30,294 nucleotides of DNA from CAXBYZ01 sp043826085 (lineage in GTDB: Bacteria > Patescibacteriota > Microgenomatia > UBA1400 > CG1-02-47-37). The position numbers and the translations under genes were made by a program. Each line of letters begins with the position of its first letter. Within the stretch, counting starts at the first letter, position 1. A model generated the notes under the pieces. It was not told the DNA's origin and did not search any database. It saw only the letters and a list, made by a program, of their open reading frames with translations. Location of the stretch: positions 1 to 30,294 of the forward strand of contig JBDRQW010000083.1 in assembly GCA_043826085.1 (NCBI GenBank), given 5' to 3'. This document shows, piece by piece, positions 5,455-12,514 of this stretch.

Positions 5455-7211
5455 GCTCCAAGTGGCGTTTACTTTTCTTAAACATATTCTTCTCGTTTAT
5501 CGGTTTTTTACTCCTCTCAAGACTTTTTTATTGGCAAATTTTAGCTTCAGAAAAATTAGTTAACTTAGCTTCTGCCCAACAGCAAACCATTATCAAAGTT
5601 TCAGCCAAAAGAGGGGAGATCTTAACCTCAGATGGCAGTTTTCTAGTCGCCAATCAACCCGCTTACTTTAGCTACATCAAAAGAAGTCAAGATAAACCCA
5701 TACCATCAGACCTACCGGAAACCCTAGCTCCAATCGTATTTTCATCGATCACCGCTACCGCCACTCCATCTTCTCTTTTAAATCTCAAAGAGAAAGAAGC
5801 GTTAATTAAAGAAACCCAAAAAATTCTAAGTGAACGTTTTTCAGATCAAAGATTGCAATGGATCCCCATCGCCAGAAAAATAACCTCCACTCAAAAAACC
5901 AACCTTGAAGCTCTAAATATAAAAGACATTTTTTTTGAAGAAGAACAATCAAGATTGTACCCGGAAGCCTCAATGTCCGCTCACCTAATTGGCTTTGTTG
6001 GCTCAAATGAACAAGGCGGAGATCAGGGTTTTTATGGAATTGAGGGTTTTTATCAAAGGGAGTTGGCCGGTCGACCGGGGATTATCAAACAGGAAAAAGA
6101 CGCTTTTAATCAACCAATCGTCATGGGGGACTACTTGACTCAAAACAAAAAAGATGGCCGTCAACTTCAACTTTATCTTAATAAAAGTCTTCAGTATATT
6201 ATTGAAAATAAGTTAGCTAAAGCCATTACTCAATTTGGGGCTAAATCCGGATCTATATCAGTTATGGATCCCTACACCGGTGCCATTATCGCCATGGCCT
6301 CTCTTCCCTCCTATGATCCTCAGGAATTTTCAATTTTTAGCCCCGAACTTTTTTTAAACCCGGTAGTTTCGGATGCCTTTGAGCCGGGATCGATCTTTAA
6401 AGTATTAGTTATGGCTGCCGGTCTGGATGCCGGAGTAATCAAGAAAGACACCAAGTGCGATATCTGCGATGGTCCTTTAAAAATAGACAAATACACCATT
6501 AATACTTGGGATGATAAGTATCGGCCTGATTCAAACATGACCGACGTCTTGGTTAACTCAGATAATGTCGGTATGGTCTTTATTGGCCAAAAACTTGGTT
6601 TAGAGAAATTTTATGACTACTTTGATAAATTTGGTTTAAACCAAAAAACTAATATAGATCTTCAAGACGAAGTTGCTCCAGTCGCCAGAAAAAAGAATGA
6701 TTGGACTTATGTTGACCTGGCTACCGCCAGTTTTGGCCAGGGATTTTTATCTACAGGCATTCAGCTTTTACAAGCTGTTTCAGTTATTGCTAATGGTGGT
6801 AACTTGGTTGAGCCTCACCTAGTTGAAAAAGTTATCAATGAAATCAAAGAAACTACCATCCCCACCAAGATAAAACATCGGGTTATCTCAACAGAAACCG
6901 CCTCTGTAGTCACAGATATGATGGTCGCTTCTGCCAAAGAGGGTGAGGCCAAGTGGGCTAGTATTAAAGGTTACCAAATAGCCGGTAAAACCGGTACCGC
7001 TCAAATCGCCTTTGAGGGTAAATATCAAGAAGAGAAAACCAACGCCTCTTTTATTGGTTTTGCTCCGGCCAAAAATCCCAAGTTTGTTATGCTAGTGACC
7101 TTAAAAGAACCCTCTACTTCTCAATGGGCTTCGGAAACTGCCGCCCCTTTATGGTTTTCAGTCGCCCAAGATCTCCTCAACCACTTCAACGTCCTACCTG
7201 AAAACTTATAA
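5451..7211 (+). CDS. ftsI: Class B penicillin-binding protein (FtsI/PBP3-like transpeptidase)
   Basis: The protein has 586 residues. A membrane anchor lies at about residues 7-28. The PBP dimerisation domain (about 48-225) contains the RGEILTSDG motif (54-62). The transpeptidase domain carries all three active-site motifs: SIFK with Ser314 and Lys317, SDN at 370-372, and KTGT at 513-516. It crosslinks septal peptidoglycan outside the membrane with FtsW and is the beta-lactam target. The gene sits in the canonical place after ftsL (4-base overlap). Its last three codons and stop (7203-7211) lie inside a 50-bp repeat linked to the neighbouring transposase, so the present C-terminus was probably shaped by that insertion. 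It has no PASTA domain. Confidence 0.93.
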   Translation: MSSKWRLLFLNIFFSFIGFLLLSRLFYWQILASEKLVNLASAQQQTIIKVSAKRGEILTSDGSFLVANQPAYFSYIKRSQDKPIPSDLPETLAPIVFSSITATATPSSLLNLKEKEALIKETQKILSERFSDQRLQWIPIARKITSTQKTNLEALNIKDIFFEEEQSRLYPEASMSAHLIGFVGSNEQGGDQGFYGIEGFYQRELAGRPGIIKQEKDAFNQPIVMGDYLTQNKKDGRQLQLYLNKSLQYIIENKLAKAITQFGAKSGSISVMDPYTGAIIAMASLPSYDPQEFSIFSPELFLNPVVSDAFEPGSIFKVLVMAAGLDAGVIKKDTKCDICDGPLKIDKYTINTWDDKYRPDSNMTDVLVNSDNVGMVFIGQKLGLEKFYDYFDKFGLNQKTNIDLQDEVAPVARKKNDWTYVDLATASFGQGFLSTGIQLLQAVSVIANGGNLVEPHLVEKVINEIKETTIPTKIKHRVISTETASVVTDMMVASAKEGEAKWASIKGYQIAGKTGTAQIAFEGKYQEEKTNASFIGFAPAKNPKFVMLVTLKEPSTSQWASETAAPLWFSVAQDLLNHFNVLPENL

Positions 7212-7250
7212 GGTTACGAATCTAACAAGTTTTTATTCTAAAATTAGGGG
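7201..7250 (+). repeat. REP-like hairpin repeat, copy 1 (ftsI side)
   Basis: The copy starts AAAACTTATAAGGTTACGAA, continues TCTAACAAGT to 7230, and matches copy 2 (7904-7933) at 28 of 30 positions. Similarity goes on through TTTTATT and a TAGGG end. The core AGGTTACGAATCT folds as a small hairpin (one mismatch against the perfect AGGTT/AACCT of copy 2), with ACTT/AAGT pairing outside. It overlaps the ftsI stop codon and lies just beyond the 3' end of the transposase gene. Confidence 0.8.
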
Positions 7251-7886
7251 GTTAATTTTCTTTTCAGCCTTATTATTTAAAGGCGATTCTACAAATTTTT
7301 GATAATTACGCTGTAGTTTTAAAACATATTCAGGATGAAGATAATCCTGCAACAACACTTTATTTATATAAGATGGATAGGATGAGTGAGTATAATTTTC
7401 AAGATTTGGAGCAAGTTTTTCAGGGTTTTTATGAATATACTTTGATAAGTAAACTAGTTGTTCACTTGTGTCTACAATAACATTTTTATATCGTCCCTGA
7501 AAAATCGCCCCCTCATGATTATGTCTATTTTGAAAATACATAGCATATGTAATCATTAACCGTCGCATTAAATTAGAAATGTTAGTTTTTTTGGTAGCAG
7601 AAGGCAACTGCTTAAAAATAAAATGAAAATGATTTGGCATTAAACAGTATGCCACCAAGTGAATAGTTGTTAGGTTCGTAACCTTAACATTTTTATATGG
7701 CTTGCTTACTAATTTGGTATAGCCAAAGAATTTAGAGCAAGGATAAGTCAGATAATACTCAAGAATTGACAGGAAAGTTTCGTAATCTTGCTCATCAATA
7801 AAAATTTTATGTTTATAGGCACCGCGATTTAAAATATGATAAAAGTATTGGCTCTTAAAATTTCGATTGTAGTATTTACTGGGCAT
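7233..7886 (-). CDS. REP-associated tyrosine transposase (Y1/HUH, IS200-like superfamily)
   Basis: I start at the ATG complementary to 7884-7886 (MPSKYYNRNF, 217 residues), because a -10-like TATATT (complement of 7894-7899) then lies 7 bases upstream; the alternative ATG at 7892 would add Met-Leu. The protein is a single-strand DNA nuclease/transposase of the Y1 family. Counting from the 7892 start, FYHILNRG is at 17-24, the HUH metal motif NHFHF at 87-91 (His88, His90), GAIFQGRYK at 128-136, and the catalytic Tyr is expected in YIHKNP (Tyr152). The 219-residue length fits RAYT proteins. Residues 70-77 (KVTNLTTI) are encoded by an internal copy of the flanking hairpin. It probably acts on those repeats. 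The gene looks intact. Confidence 0.88.
   Translation of the reverse strand: MPSKYYNRNFKSQYFYHILNRGAYKHKIFIDEQDYETFLSILEYYLTYPCSKFFGYTKLVSKPYKNVKVTNLTTIHLVAYCLMPNHFHFIFKQLPSATKKTNISNLMRRLMITYAMYFQNRHNHEGAIFQGRYKNVIVDTSEQLVYLSKYIHKNPEKLAPNLENYTHSSYPSYINKVLLQDYLHPEYVLKLQRNYQKFVESPLNNKAEKKINPLILE
7667..7686 (-). repeat. REP-like hairpin repeat, copy 3 (inside the transposase gene)
   Basis: On the minus strand the 20 bases TAAGGTTACGAACCTAACAA differ by one base from copy 1 and by one base from copy 2. The perfect stem AGGTT/AACCT with loop ACG lies at 7672-7684. It is inverted relative to the flanking copies and is read in frame as part of the transposase, in a stretch before the strand that leads to the HUH motif. 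Confidence 0.85.
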
Positions 7887-7903
7887 TAACATAAATATAG
7901 CAC

Positions 7904-7954
7904 AAAACTTATAAGGTTACGAACCTAGCAAGTATTTTTATTGGAAATTTAGGG
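7904..7954 (+). repeat. REP-like hairpin repeat, copy 2 (murE side)
   Basis: The copy starts AAAACTTATAAGGTTACGAA, continues CCTAGCAAGT to 7933, then ATTTTTATT and a TAGGG end at 7954. The stem AGGTT/AACCT with loop ACG is perfect, with ACTT/AAGT able to pair outside it. It lies upstream of the transposase start on one side and directly upstream of the murE -10 box on the other, so it may influence both promoters. Confidence 0.8.
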
Positions 7955-7960
7955 TAAAAT
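7955..7960 (+). promoter_or_regulatory. Possible -10 box for murE
   Basis: TAAAAT ends 7 bases before the murE ATG. It directly follows REP-like copy 2, so any -35 contact would fall in the repeat. No good -35 hexamer is seen at 16-18 bases. The insertion may have required or supplied a new promoter for the downstream half of the cluster. Confidence 0.4.
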
Positions 7961-7967
7961 AGAAGCA

Positions 7968-9158
7968 ATGTTGCAAAAGATCAGAAAATTAATTCCAAAC
8001 TTTATTGTTAATAATCTTTGGCACTTACCAATAGCCATTTTAGCTAATCTTTGTTACGGATTTCCTTCAAGAAAATTAACTATAATTGGTATCACCGGTA
8101 CCTCCGGAAAAACTACCACCTCTTATCTTATATATCATTTGCTTTTAAAAGCTAATCTTAAAGTTGCCCTAATTTCAACCATCTTATGTAAAATCGGTAA
8201 AAAAGAAATAGATATTGGCCTTCATGTAACCAATCCTAGTCCCTTTGCTTTGCAAAAAATGCTTAAAAAAATAAAAGATAAAGGCTACACTCATCTGGTT
8301 TTAGAAACCACTTCTCATGGTTTGGCGCAACACCGTTGTTGGGGAATTAACTTTCAATATGGCGTCTTAACCAACATCGCTCACGAACACCTTGACTACC
8401 ACAAAACCTTAAAAAACTATCAAAAAGCTAAGCTTAAACTAATTAAAAAAGCCAAAGTTGCCGTAATTAACAGACTAGATCCATCCTATCAACTAGCAAT
8501 TAAAGCCGCTTCGGGAAGAGTAATTGAATTTGATCAATCTTGCAAATTTATCTCCAAAAACCTAATTGGTTCTTTTAATCAGAAAAATATTTCTGCCGCT
8601 GTTGCCATCGCCAAAGACTTAAATATTCCCATAAATACTATCAAAAAAGCCATTTCATCTTTTCCCGGCGTTCCCGGAAGGATGGAAGTCATTCAAACTA
8701 AACCATTTAATATTGTCATCGACTTTGCTCATAAACCAGATGCCCTAATGGCTGCCCTAGGGTCTTTAAGAAAAATAACCAAAGGCAAACTTATCTCTGT
8801 TTTTGGCTGTGCCGGTTTACGCGATATTTTAAAGAGGCCAATCATGGGTAGAATTTCTTCTAAATTAGCAGATATTACTATCTTAACCGCCGAAGACCCC
8901 AGAACCGAAAGCGTTATTGATATTAATAATCAAATTGAATCCGGCTTTATTAAAAGCAAAACTAACCATCTTTACCGTCAACCGGATCGGCAACAAGCCA
9001 TCAATCAAGCCATTGCTTTAGCCAAACCCAAAGACACTGTTGCTCTTTTTGGGAAATCCCACGAAAAATCAATCTGTTTTGGTACAATAGAGCATCCTTG
9101 GTCAGAGCACTTGGCTGTCAAGAAAGCTATAAAATTACTATCAAAAAAATCATCATGA
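7968..9158 (+). CDS. murE: MurE-like Mur ligase lacking the N-terminal UDP-binding domain
   Basis: The protein has 396 residues, about 90 fewer than typical MurE. The missing part is the N-terminal domain that holds the UDP of the substrate; instead a short hydrophobic stretch (residues about 17-32) leads directly to the ATP loop GTSGKTT (44-50). The central domain has ETTSHGL (113-119) and NIAHEHLDYH (136-145), and the C-terminal domain has IDFAHKPD (251-258) and FGKSHEKS. At the amino-acid specificity loop the sequence is EDPR (309-312), where meso-diaminopimelate enzymes have DNPR and lysine enzymes DDPN. MurE adds the third residue to UDP-MurNAc-L-Ala-D-Glu in the cytoplasm. The Arg favours diaminopimelate, but this is inference. 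It is the first gene after the transposase insertion. Confidence 0.85.
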   Translation: MLQKIRKLIPNFIVNNLWHLPIAILANLCYGFPSRKLTIIGITGTSGKTTTSYLIYHLLLKANLKVALISTILCKIGKKEIDIGLHVTNPSPFALQKMLKKIKDKGYTHLVLETTSHGLAQHRCWGINFQYGVLTNIAHEHLDYHKTLKNYQKAKLKLIKKAKVAVINRLDPSYQLAIKAASGRVIEFDQSCKFISKNLIGSFNQKNISAAVAIAKDLNIPINTIKKAISSFPGVPGRMEVIQTKPFNIVIDFAHKPDALMAALGSLRKITKGKLISVFGCAGLRDILKRPIMGRISSKLADITILTAEDPRTESVIDINNQIESGFIKSKTNHLYRQPDRQQAINQAIALAKPKDTVALFGKSHEKSICFGTIEHPWSEHLAVKKAIKLLSKKSS

Positions 9159-9168
9159 AAGAATCATT

Positions 9169-10299
9169 ATGAAAAACATCACCGCCATTATCTTAGCCGC
9201 CGGCGAAGGCAAAAGACTCAAACCCTTAATCACCCCCAAAGGTCTATTATCATTTTTGGGCAAATCTATGGTTAGCTGGCATATTAATGATCTAAATCAA
9301 GCCGGTATTGATAACATCATTGTAGTTGTTAGCCTCAAAGCTAAAAAAGAATTTGAGTCCAAGTTACCTTCAAGTCTAAAAATAGTAGTCCAAAAGAATC
9401 CGAATGGCATGGCCGATGCTTTATTGTCAGCCTCTCCTTTTATAAAAACCAAATCAACTATAATTATCAACGGTTCTGACTTATTATCAATTTCAGCTAT
9501 CAGTGATTTTGTAAAACACATCAAAGTCAAACATCCAAATATCTTACTTTCCGGTTTAAAGCTGGATTACTATCTTCCCGGCGGCTACTTTAAACTAGAA
9601 AACAAAAAACCGCTAGCTATTATCGAAAAGCCGGGCGAAGGCAATCAACCAAGCCCATACTTTAATATTGTTCTTCACTATTTTAAAGATACTAAAACTT
9701 TTATAAACACTCTAAAAACCACTAAATCAAAACAAGATGACATTTACGAGAAAGCCTTATCAAAGTTAATGGCAGATGGTCAAGTAAATATGTTTGAGTA
9801 TCAAGATTACTTTGCTCAGATCAAGTACCCCCACCAAATTTTAGACATGGTTGATTTATTTCTAACCAGTCGACTGGATAAAAAATCCGCCATTCACCCT
9901 ACTGCTAAGATTATGTCCGGTGCAGTTATCAAAAACTCCTACATTGGAAAAAATGTAGTCGTCGGCAACAACGCTTTAATCAGAGACTCGATTATTGAAG
10001 AGGGCAGTGTGGTTGGCTATAACACCGAGATTGCCAGAAGTTACGTTGGCCCCAAATCATTTTTTCACTGCAACTACGTTGGCGACTCGGTTATTGAAGG
10101 CTCAACCAACATGGGTTCAGGATCGAGATTAGCCAACTTAAGATTTGACGAAAAAGAGATTGGGGACACCGGCAAAAAAAAGTTTGGAGCTGTCCTGGCT
10201 CATGGAGCCAAGCTTGGTATTAACGCTTCGATTATGCCGGGAGCCATGATTAAAGCTAATCAAATTGTTGGCTCTGGAGTAGTTTACTATGCTAAATAA
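9169..10299 (+). CDS. GlmU-like sugar-1-phosphate nucleotidylyltransferase/acetyltransferase of archaeal type
   Basis: The protein has 376 residues. The N-terminal nucleotidylyltransferase domain has LAAGEGKRLKP (9-19), then TPKGLL, QKNPNGMADALL (75-86) and INGSDLL (100-106). The C-terminal part (about 241-372) is a left-handed beta helix with hexapeptide repeats (IHPTAKI, VIKNSYIGKNVVVGNNA). The segment ANLRFDEKEI (322-331) is the ANLRxDxK motif of archaeal bifunctional glucosamine-1-phosphate acetyltransferase/UDP-sugar pyrophosphorylases, unlike the NYDG form of bacterial GlmU. With glmS and murA nearby it is the best candidate for making UDP-GlcNAc. The usual GDD-type metal site reads GSD, so the real nucleotide and sugar are uncertain. 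It starts 10 bases after murE and overlaps murC by 11 bases. Confidence 0.8.
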   Translation: MKNITAIILAAGEGKRLKPLITPKGLLSFLGKSMVSWHINDLNQAGIDNIIVVVSLKAKKEFESKLPSSLKIVVQKNPNGMADALLSASPFIKTKSTIIINGSDLLSISAISDFVKHIKVKHPNILLSGLKLDYYLPGGYFKLENKKPLAIIEKPGEGNQPSPYFNIVLHYFKDTKTFINTLKTTKSKQDDIYEKALSKLMADGQVNMFEYQDYFAQIKYPHQILDMVDLFLTSRLDKKSAIHPTAKIMSGAVIKNSYIGKNVVVGNNALIRDSIIEEGSVVGYNTEIARSYVGPKSFFHCNYVGDSVIEGSTNMGSGSRLANLRFDEKEIGDTGKKKFGAVLAHGAKLGINASIMPGAMIKANQIVGSGVVYYAK

Positions 10300-11704
10300 A
10301 ATCAAGTCTATTCACTTTACCGGCATTAAAGGCGTCGGTATGACTCCTTTAGCTTTGTGTGCCTTAGATCTTAAAAAAAAAGTTACCGGTAGTGATACCG
10401 ACGAAGTTTTTCCCACCGATAAAGTTCTAAAAAAAAGAGGTATTAAAGTTAAAGTTGGTTTTAAAGCAAAAAACTTACCAAAAAAATTAGATTTACTAAT
10501 CTACACCGGCGCTCACGGCGGTTCAACTAATCTTGAAGTTACTACAGCCAAAGATAGGGGAATCCCCACTCTTAATTTAGCCCAAGGACTACAGTTGTTT
10601 ACTCAAAATAAACAAGTTTTAGCCGTTGCCGGTGTTGGCGGCAAATCAAGTACATCAGCCATGCTTGCAGTTGTACTAAACTCAGCCGGACTAAAACCAA
10701 GTTTTTCGGTTGGGGTTGGCAACATTAGCAACTTAGAAACTCCCGGTAGGTTTGTAAAAAAATCTAAAGTTTTTATCGTTGAAGCCGACGAGTATGTAGC
10801 CGATCCAACAGCTGACCAAACTCCACGCTTTCACTATCTAAATCCCTCTATGGCCATCCTAACCAACATTGAACACGATCACCCCGATGTCTATCCTTCG
10901 CTAGATGATATTTTTGCCACTTACAAAACTTTTATTAGTAGAGTTCCTGATAATGGCACAATTATTGTTAATCAAGATAACAAAAACATTAAACAATTTA
11001 TCAAAAAAATTAACAGACCCGTCATTACTTACGGTTTTTCACCTCAAAGTGATTGGCAGATCATTAAAGTTCACCAAGCCGATCAAAAACAATTTTTTAG
11101 CTTAAAACACTGCGGGATAGAGTGGCCTCAAATGATTCTCAATGTTCCGGGAAACTACAATATCCAAAACGCTACCGCCACTGTCATTGCCGCCCATCAG
11201 CTTGGAGTCAAACCGGATAAAATCAAAGTAGGCTTAAAAAAATTCATAGGTTCGAGCAGGCGTTTTGAGTTAATGGGTCAGGTTAAGGGTATTCTCTTTT
11301 ACGACGACTACGCCCACCACCCCATTGAAATCAAAGCTATGTTAAAGGCCGCCAAAAACTGGCTACCCGGCAGAAGAATCATTGCTATCTTTCAATCACA
11401 CACTTATAGTCGAACCAAAGCGTTATTAACAGAATTCTCAAAAAGCTTTGATTCTGCCGATATTGTTTTAATCAACGACATTTTCTCTTCGGCCAGAGAA
11501 GTAGATAACTTGGGCTTAACCGGAAAGATATTTACTCAGGAAGTCAAAAAGTATCATCCCAAAGTTAATTACTGTTCCGGAAAAAAACAAACCATAGACT
11601 ACCTGGTAAACCATGCTTTAAAAGGGGATGTTGTATTTACCATTGGTGCCGGCAATAACTGGCTTTGGCACAAAGACATTATTAAAGCCATAAAAACAAG
11701 ATGA
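10289..11704 (+). CDS. murC: UDP-N-acetylmuramate--L-alanine ligase (MurC-like)
   Basis: The protein has 471 residues with the full three-domain Mur ligase plan. The N-terminal UDP-binding domain starts IHFTGIKGVGMTPLA (8-22) and GSDTDEVFPTD (34-44). The ATP loop reads GVGGKSS (115-121) where MurC normally has GTHGKTT. The central domain has EADEYVADPT (165-174) and NIEHDHPDVYPS (193-204); the C-terminal domain has YDDYAHHP and QSHTYSRT. EADEY and HDHPD are closer to Mpl (the recycling ligase), but the place between glmU-like and murB and the absence of another MurC in the window favour MurC, which adds L-Ala to UDP-MurNAc. It overlaps both neighbours (11 and 4 bases). Confidence 0.82.
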   Translation: MLNKIKSIHFTGIKGVGMTPLALCALDLKKKVTGSDTDEVFPTDKVLKKRGIKVKVGFKAKNLPKKLDLLIYTGAHGGSTNLEVTTAKDRGIPTLNLAQGLQLFTQNKQVLAVAGVGGKSSTSAMLAVVLNSAGLKPSFSVGVGNISNLETPGRFVKKSKVFIVEADEYVADPTADQTPRFHYLNPSMAILTNIEHDHPDVYPSLDDIFATYKTFISRVPDNGTIIVNQDNKNIKQFIKKINRPVITYGFSPQSDWQIIKVHQADQKQFFSLKHCGIEWPQMILNVPGNYNIQNATATVIAAHQLGVKPDKIKVGLKKFIGSSRRFELMGQVKGILFYDDYAHHPIEIKAMLKAAKNWLPGRRIIAIFQSHTYSRTKALLTEFSKSFDSADIVLINDIFSSAREVDNLGLTGKIFTQEVKKYHPKVNYCSGKKQTIDYLVNHALKGDVVFTIGAGNNWLWHKDIIKAIKTR

Positions 11705-12513
11705 CTTTGGATCTAAAACAAAACCAACCAATGAAAGATCACACCACTTTTAAAGTTGGTGGCCCGGCCGAATTTTTCTGCCTAGCTAAAACGGTTGATG
11801 ATTTAATTTCAGCAGCGAAATTAGCTCAAAAAAATCATTGGCCCTTTCATATTCTGGGAAAAGGCAGTAACGTTTTAATCAGCGATCGGGGCTTAAAAGG
11901 TTTAACCGTCATTAATCAAACCGATAAAATCACTATTTTACCCAATGAGCAAGTTGAATTGTCCAGCGGCTTATTTTTACCCAAAGCCATTCTTTATTTA
12001 ATCAATCAGGGCTTGACCGGATTGGAAGTTTTCAGCGGTATTCCGGCCACGATTGGCGGAGCTACCAAGGTTAAAATGCATGGCGTCGGCGCTCTTTGGG
12101 AAGACTTTATTGTCAAAGTCAATAAATATCAAGAAATAATTTTATCGGTAGTTATCCAATTGAAAAAAGGTGATAAAAAAGCGGCTTTGGCTAAAGTTAA
12201 AACCATTCAAGCATTAAAGGTACATCAGCCTCAAATCTCCAGCGGTTGTATTTTTAAAAACCTATCTTTGGATCAACAAAAAAAGCTTGATCTGCCAACC
12301 CCCTCTATTGGCTATATCATGGATAAAGTTTTAAACCTAAAAGGCATCACTATTGGTCAGGCGAGAATATCATTAAACCACGCCGGTTTTATAGAAAACT
12401 TGGGAGGCGCCAAAGCTAGTGATATAGTAAAACTGATAGAGTTAATGAAACAGTCAGCCAAAGATAAACTAGATTTAAACTTAAAACTAGAAATTCAAAC
12501 TTTAGGATTTTAA
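11701..12513 (+). CDS. murB: UDP-N-acetylmuramate dehydrogenase MurB, shortened
   Basis: The protein has 270 residues, about 30 shorter than typical type II MurB. MurB reduces UDP-GlcNAc-enolpyruvate to UDP-MurNAc with NADPH and FAD. FAD-binding segments are present: HTTFKVGGPAEFF (14-26) and ILGKGSNVLISD (51-62), then GLEVFSGIPATIGGA (107-121). The reductase general acid region reads SGCIFKN (181-187), with Cys183 in place of the usual Ser. The distal Glu is likely Glu264 in LEIQTLG. Between DFIVKV (135-140) and EIILSV (145-150) the family's segment with the GYRxS motif is missing without any frame break. NNAGAYG is also replaced by a diverged KVKMHGVGA. The enzyme may be diverged or weak. 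It overlaps murC by 4 bases and ends 1 base before murA. Confidence 0.85.
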   Translation: MTLDLKQNQPMKDHTTFKVGGPAEFFCLAKTVDDLISAAKLAQKNHWPFHILGKGSNVLISDRGLKGLTVINQTDKITILPNEQVELSSGLFLPKAILYLINQGLTGLEVFSGIPATIGGATKVKMHGVGALWEDFIVKVNKYQEIILSVVIQLKKGDKKAALAKVKTIQALKVHQPQISSGCIFKNLSLDQQKKLDLPTPSIGYIMDKVLNLKGITIGQARISLNHAGFIENLGGAKASDIVKLIELMKQSAKDKLDLNLKLEIQTLGF

Positions 12514-12514
12514 T

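Larger units (their letters stand above)
7201..7954 (-). mobile_element. RAYT (TnpA_REP) unit with flanking REP-like repeats
   Basis: One Y1-type transposase gene on the minus strand is enclosed by two direct copies of a ~50-bp hairpin-bearing repeat and sits between ftsI and murE on the opposite strand to the whole dcw cluster. A third, inverted hairpin copy lies inside the gene. This is the layout of a REP-associated tyrosine transposase with its REP sequences. No terminal inverted repeats or target duplication of the DDE type are seen. Confidence 0.75.

Noticed and set aside
6067..6078. CCGGTCGACCGG palindrome in ftsI
   Set aside because: Twelve bases, about the length reachable by chance in 30 kb with local GC bias; no related copy.
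7201..7954. CRISPR-like array from the three hairpin repeats
   Set aside because: Spacing is irregular, one copy is inverted and inside a gene, and no cas genes are present.
10905..11105. Plus-strand 66-codon open frame within murC
   Set aside because: Out-of-frame shadow; murC is unbroken here.
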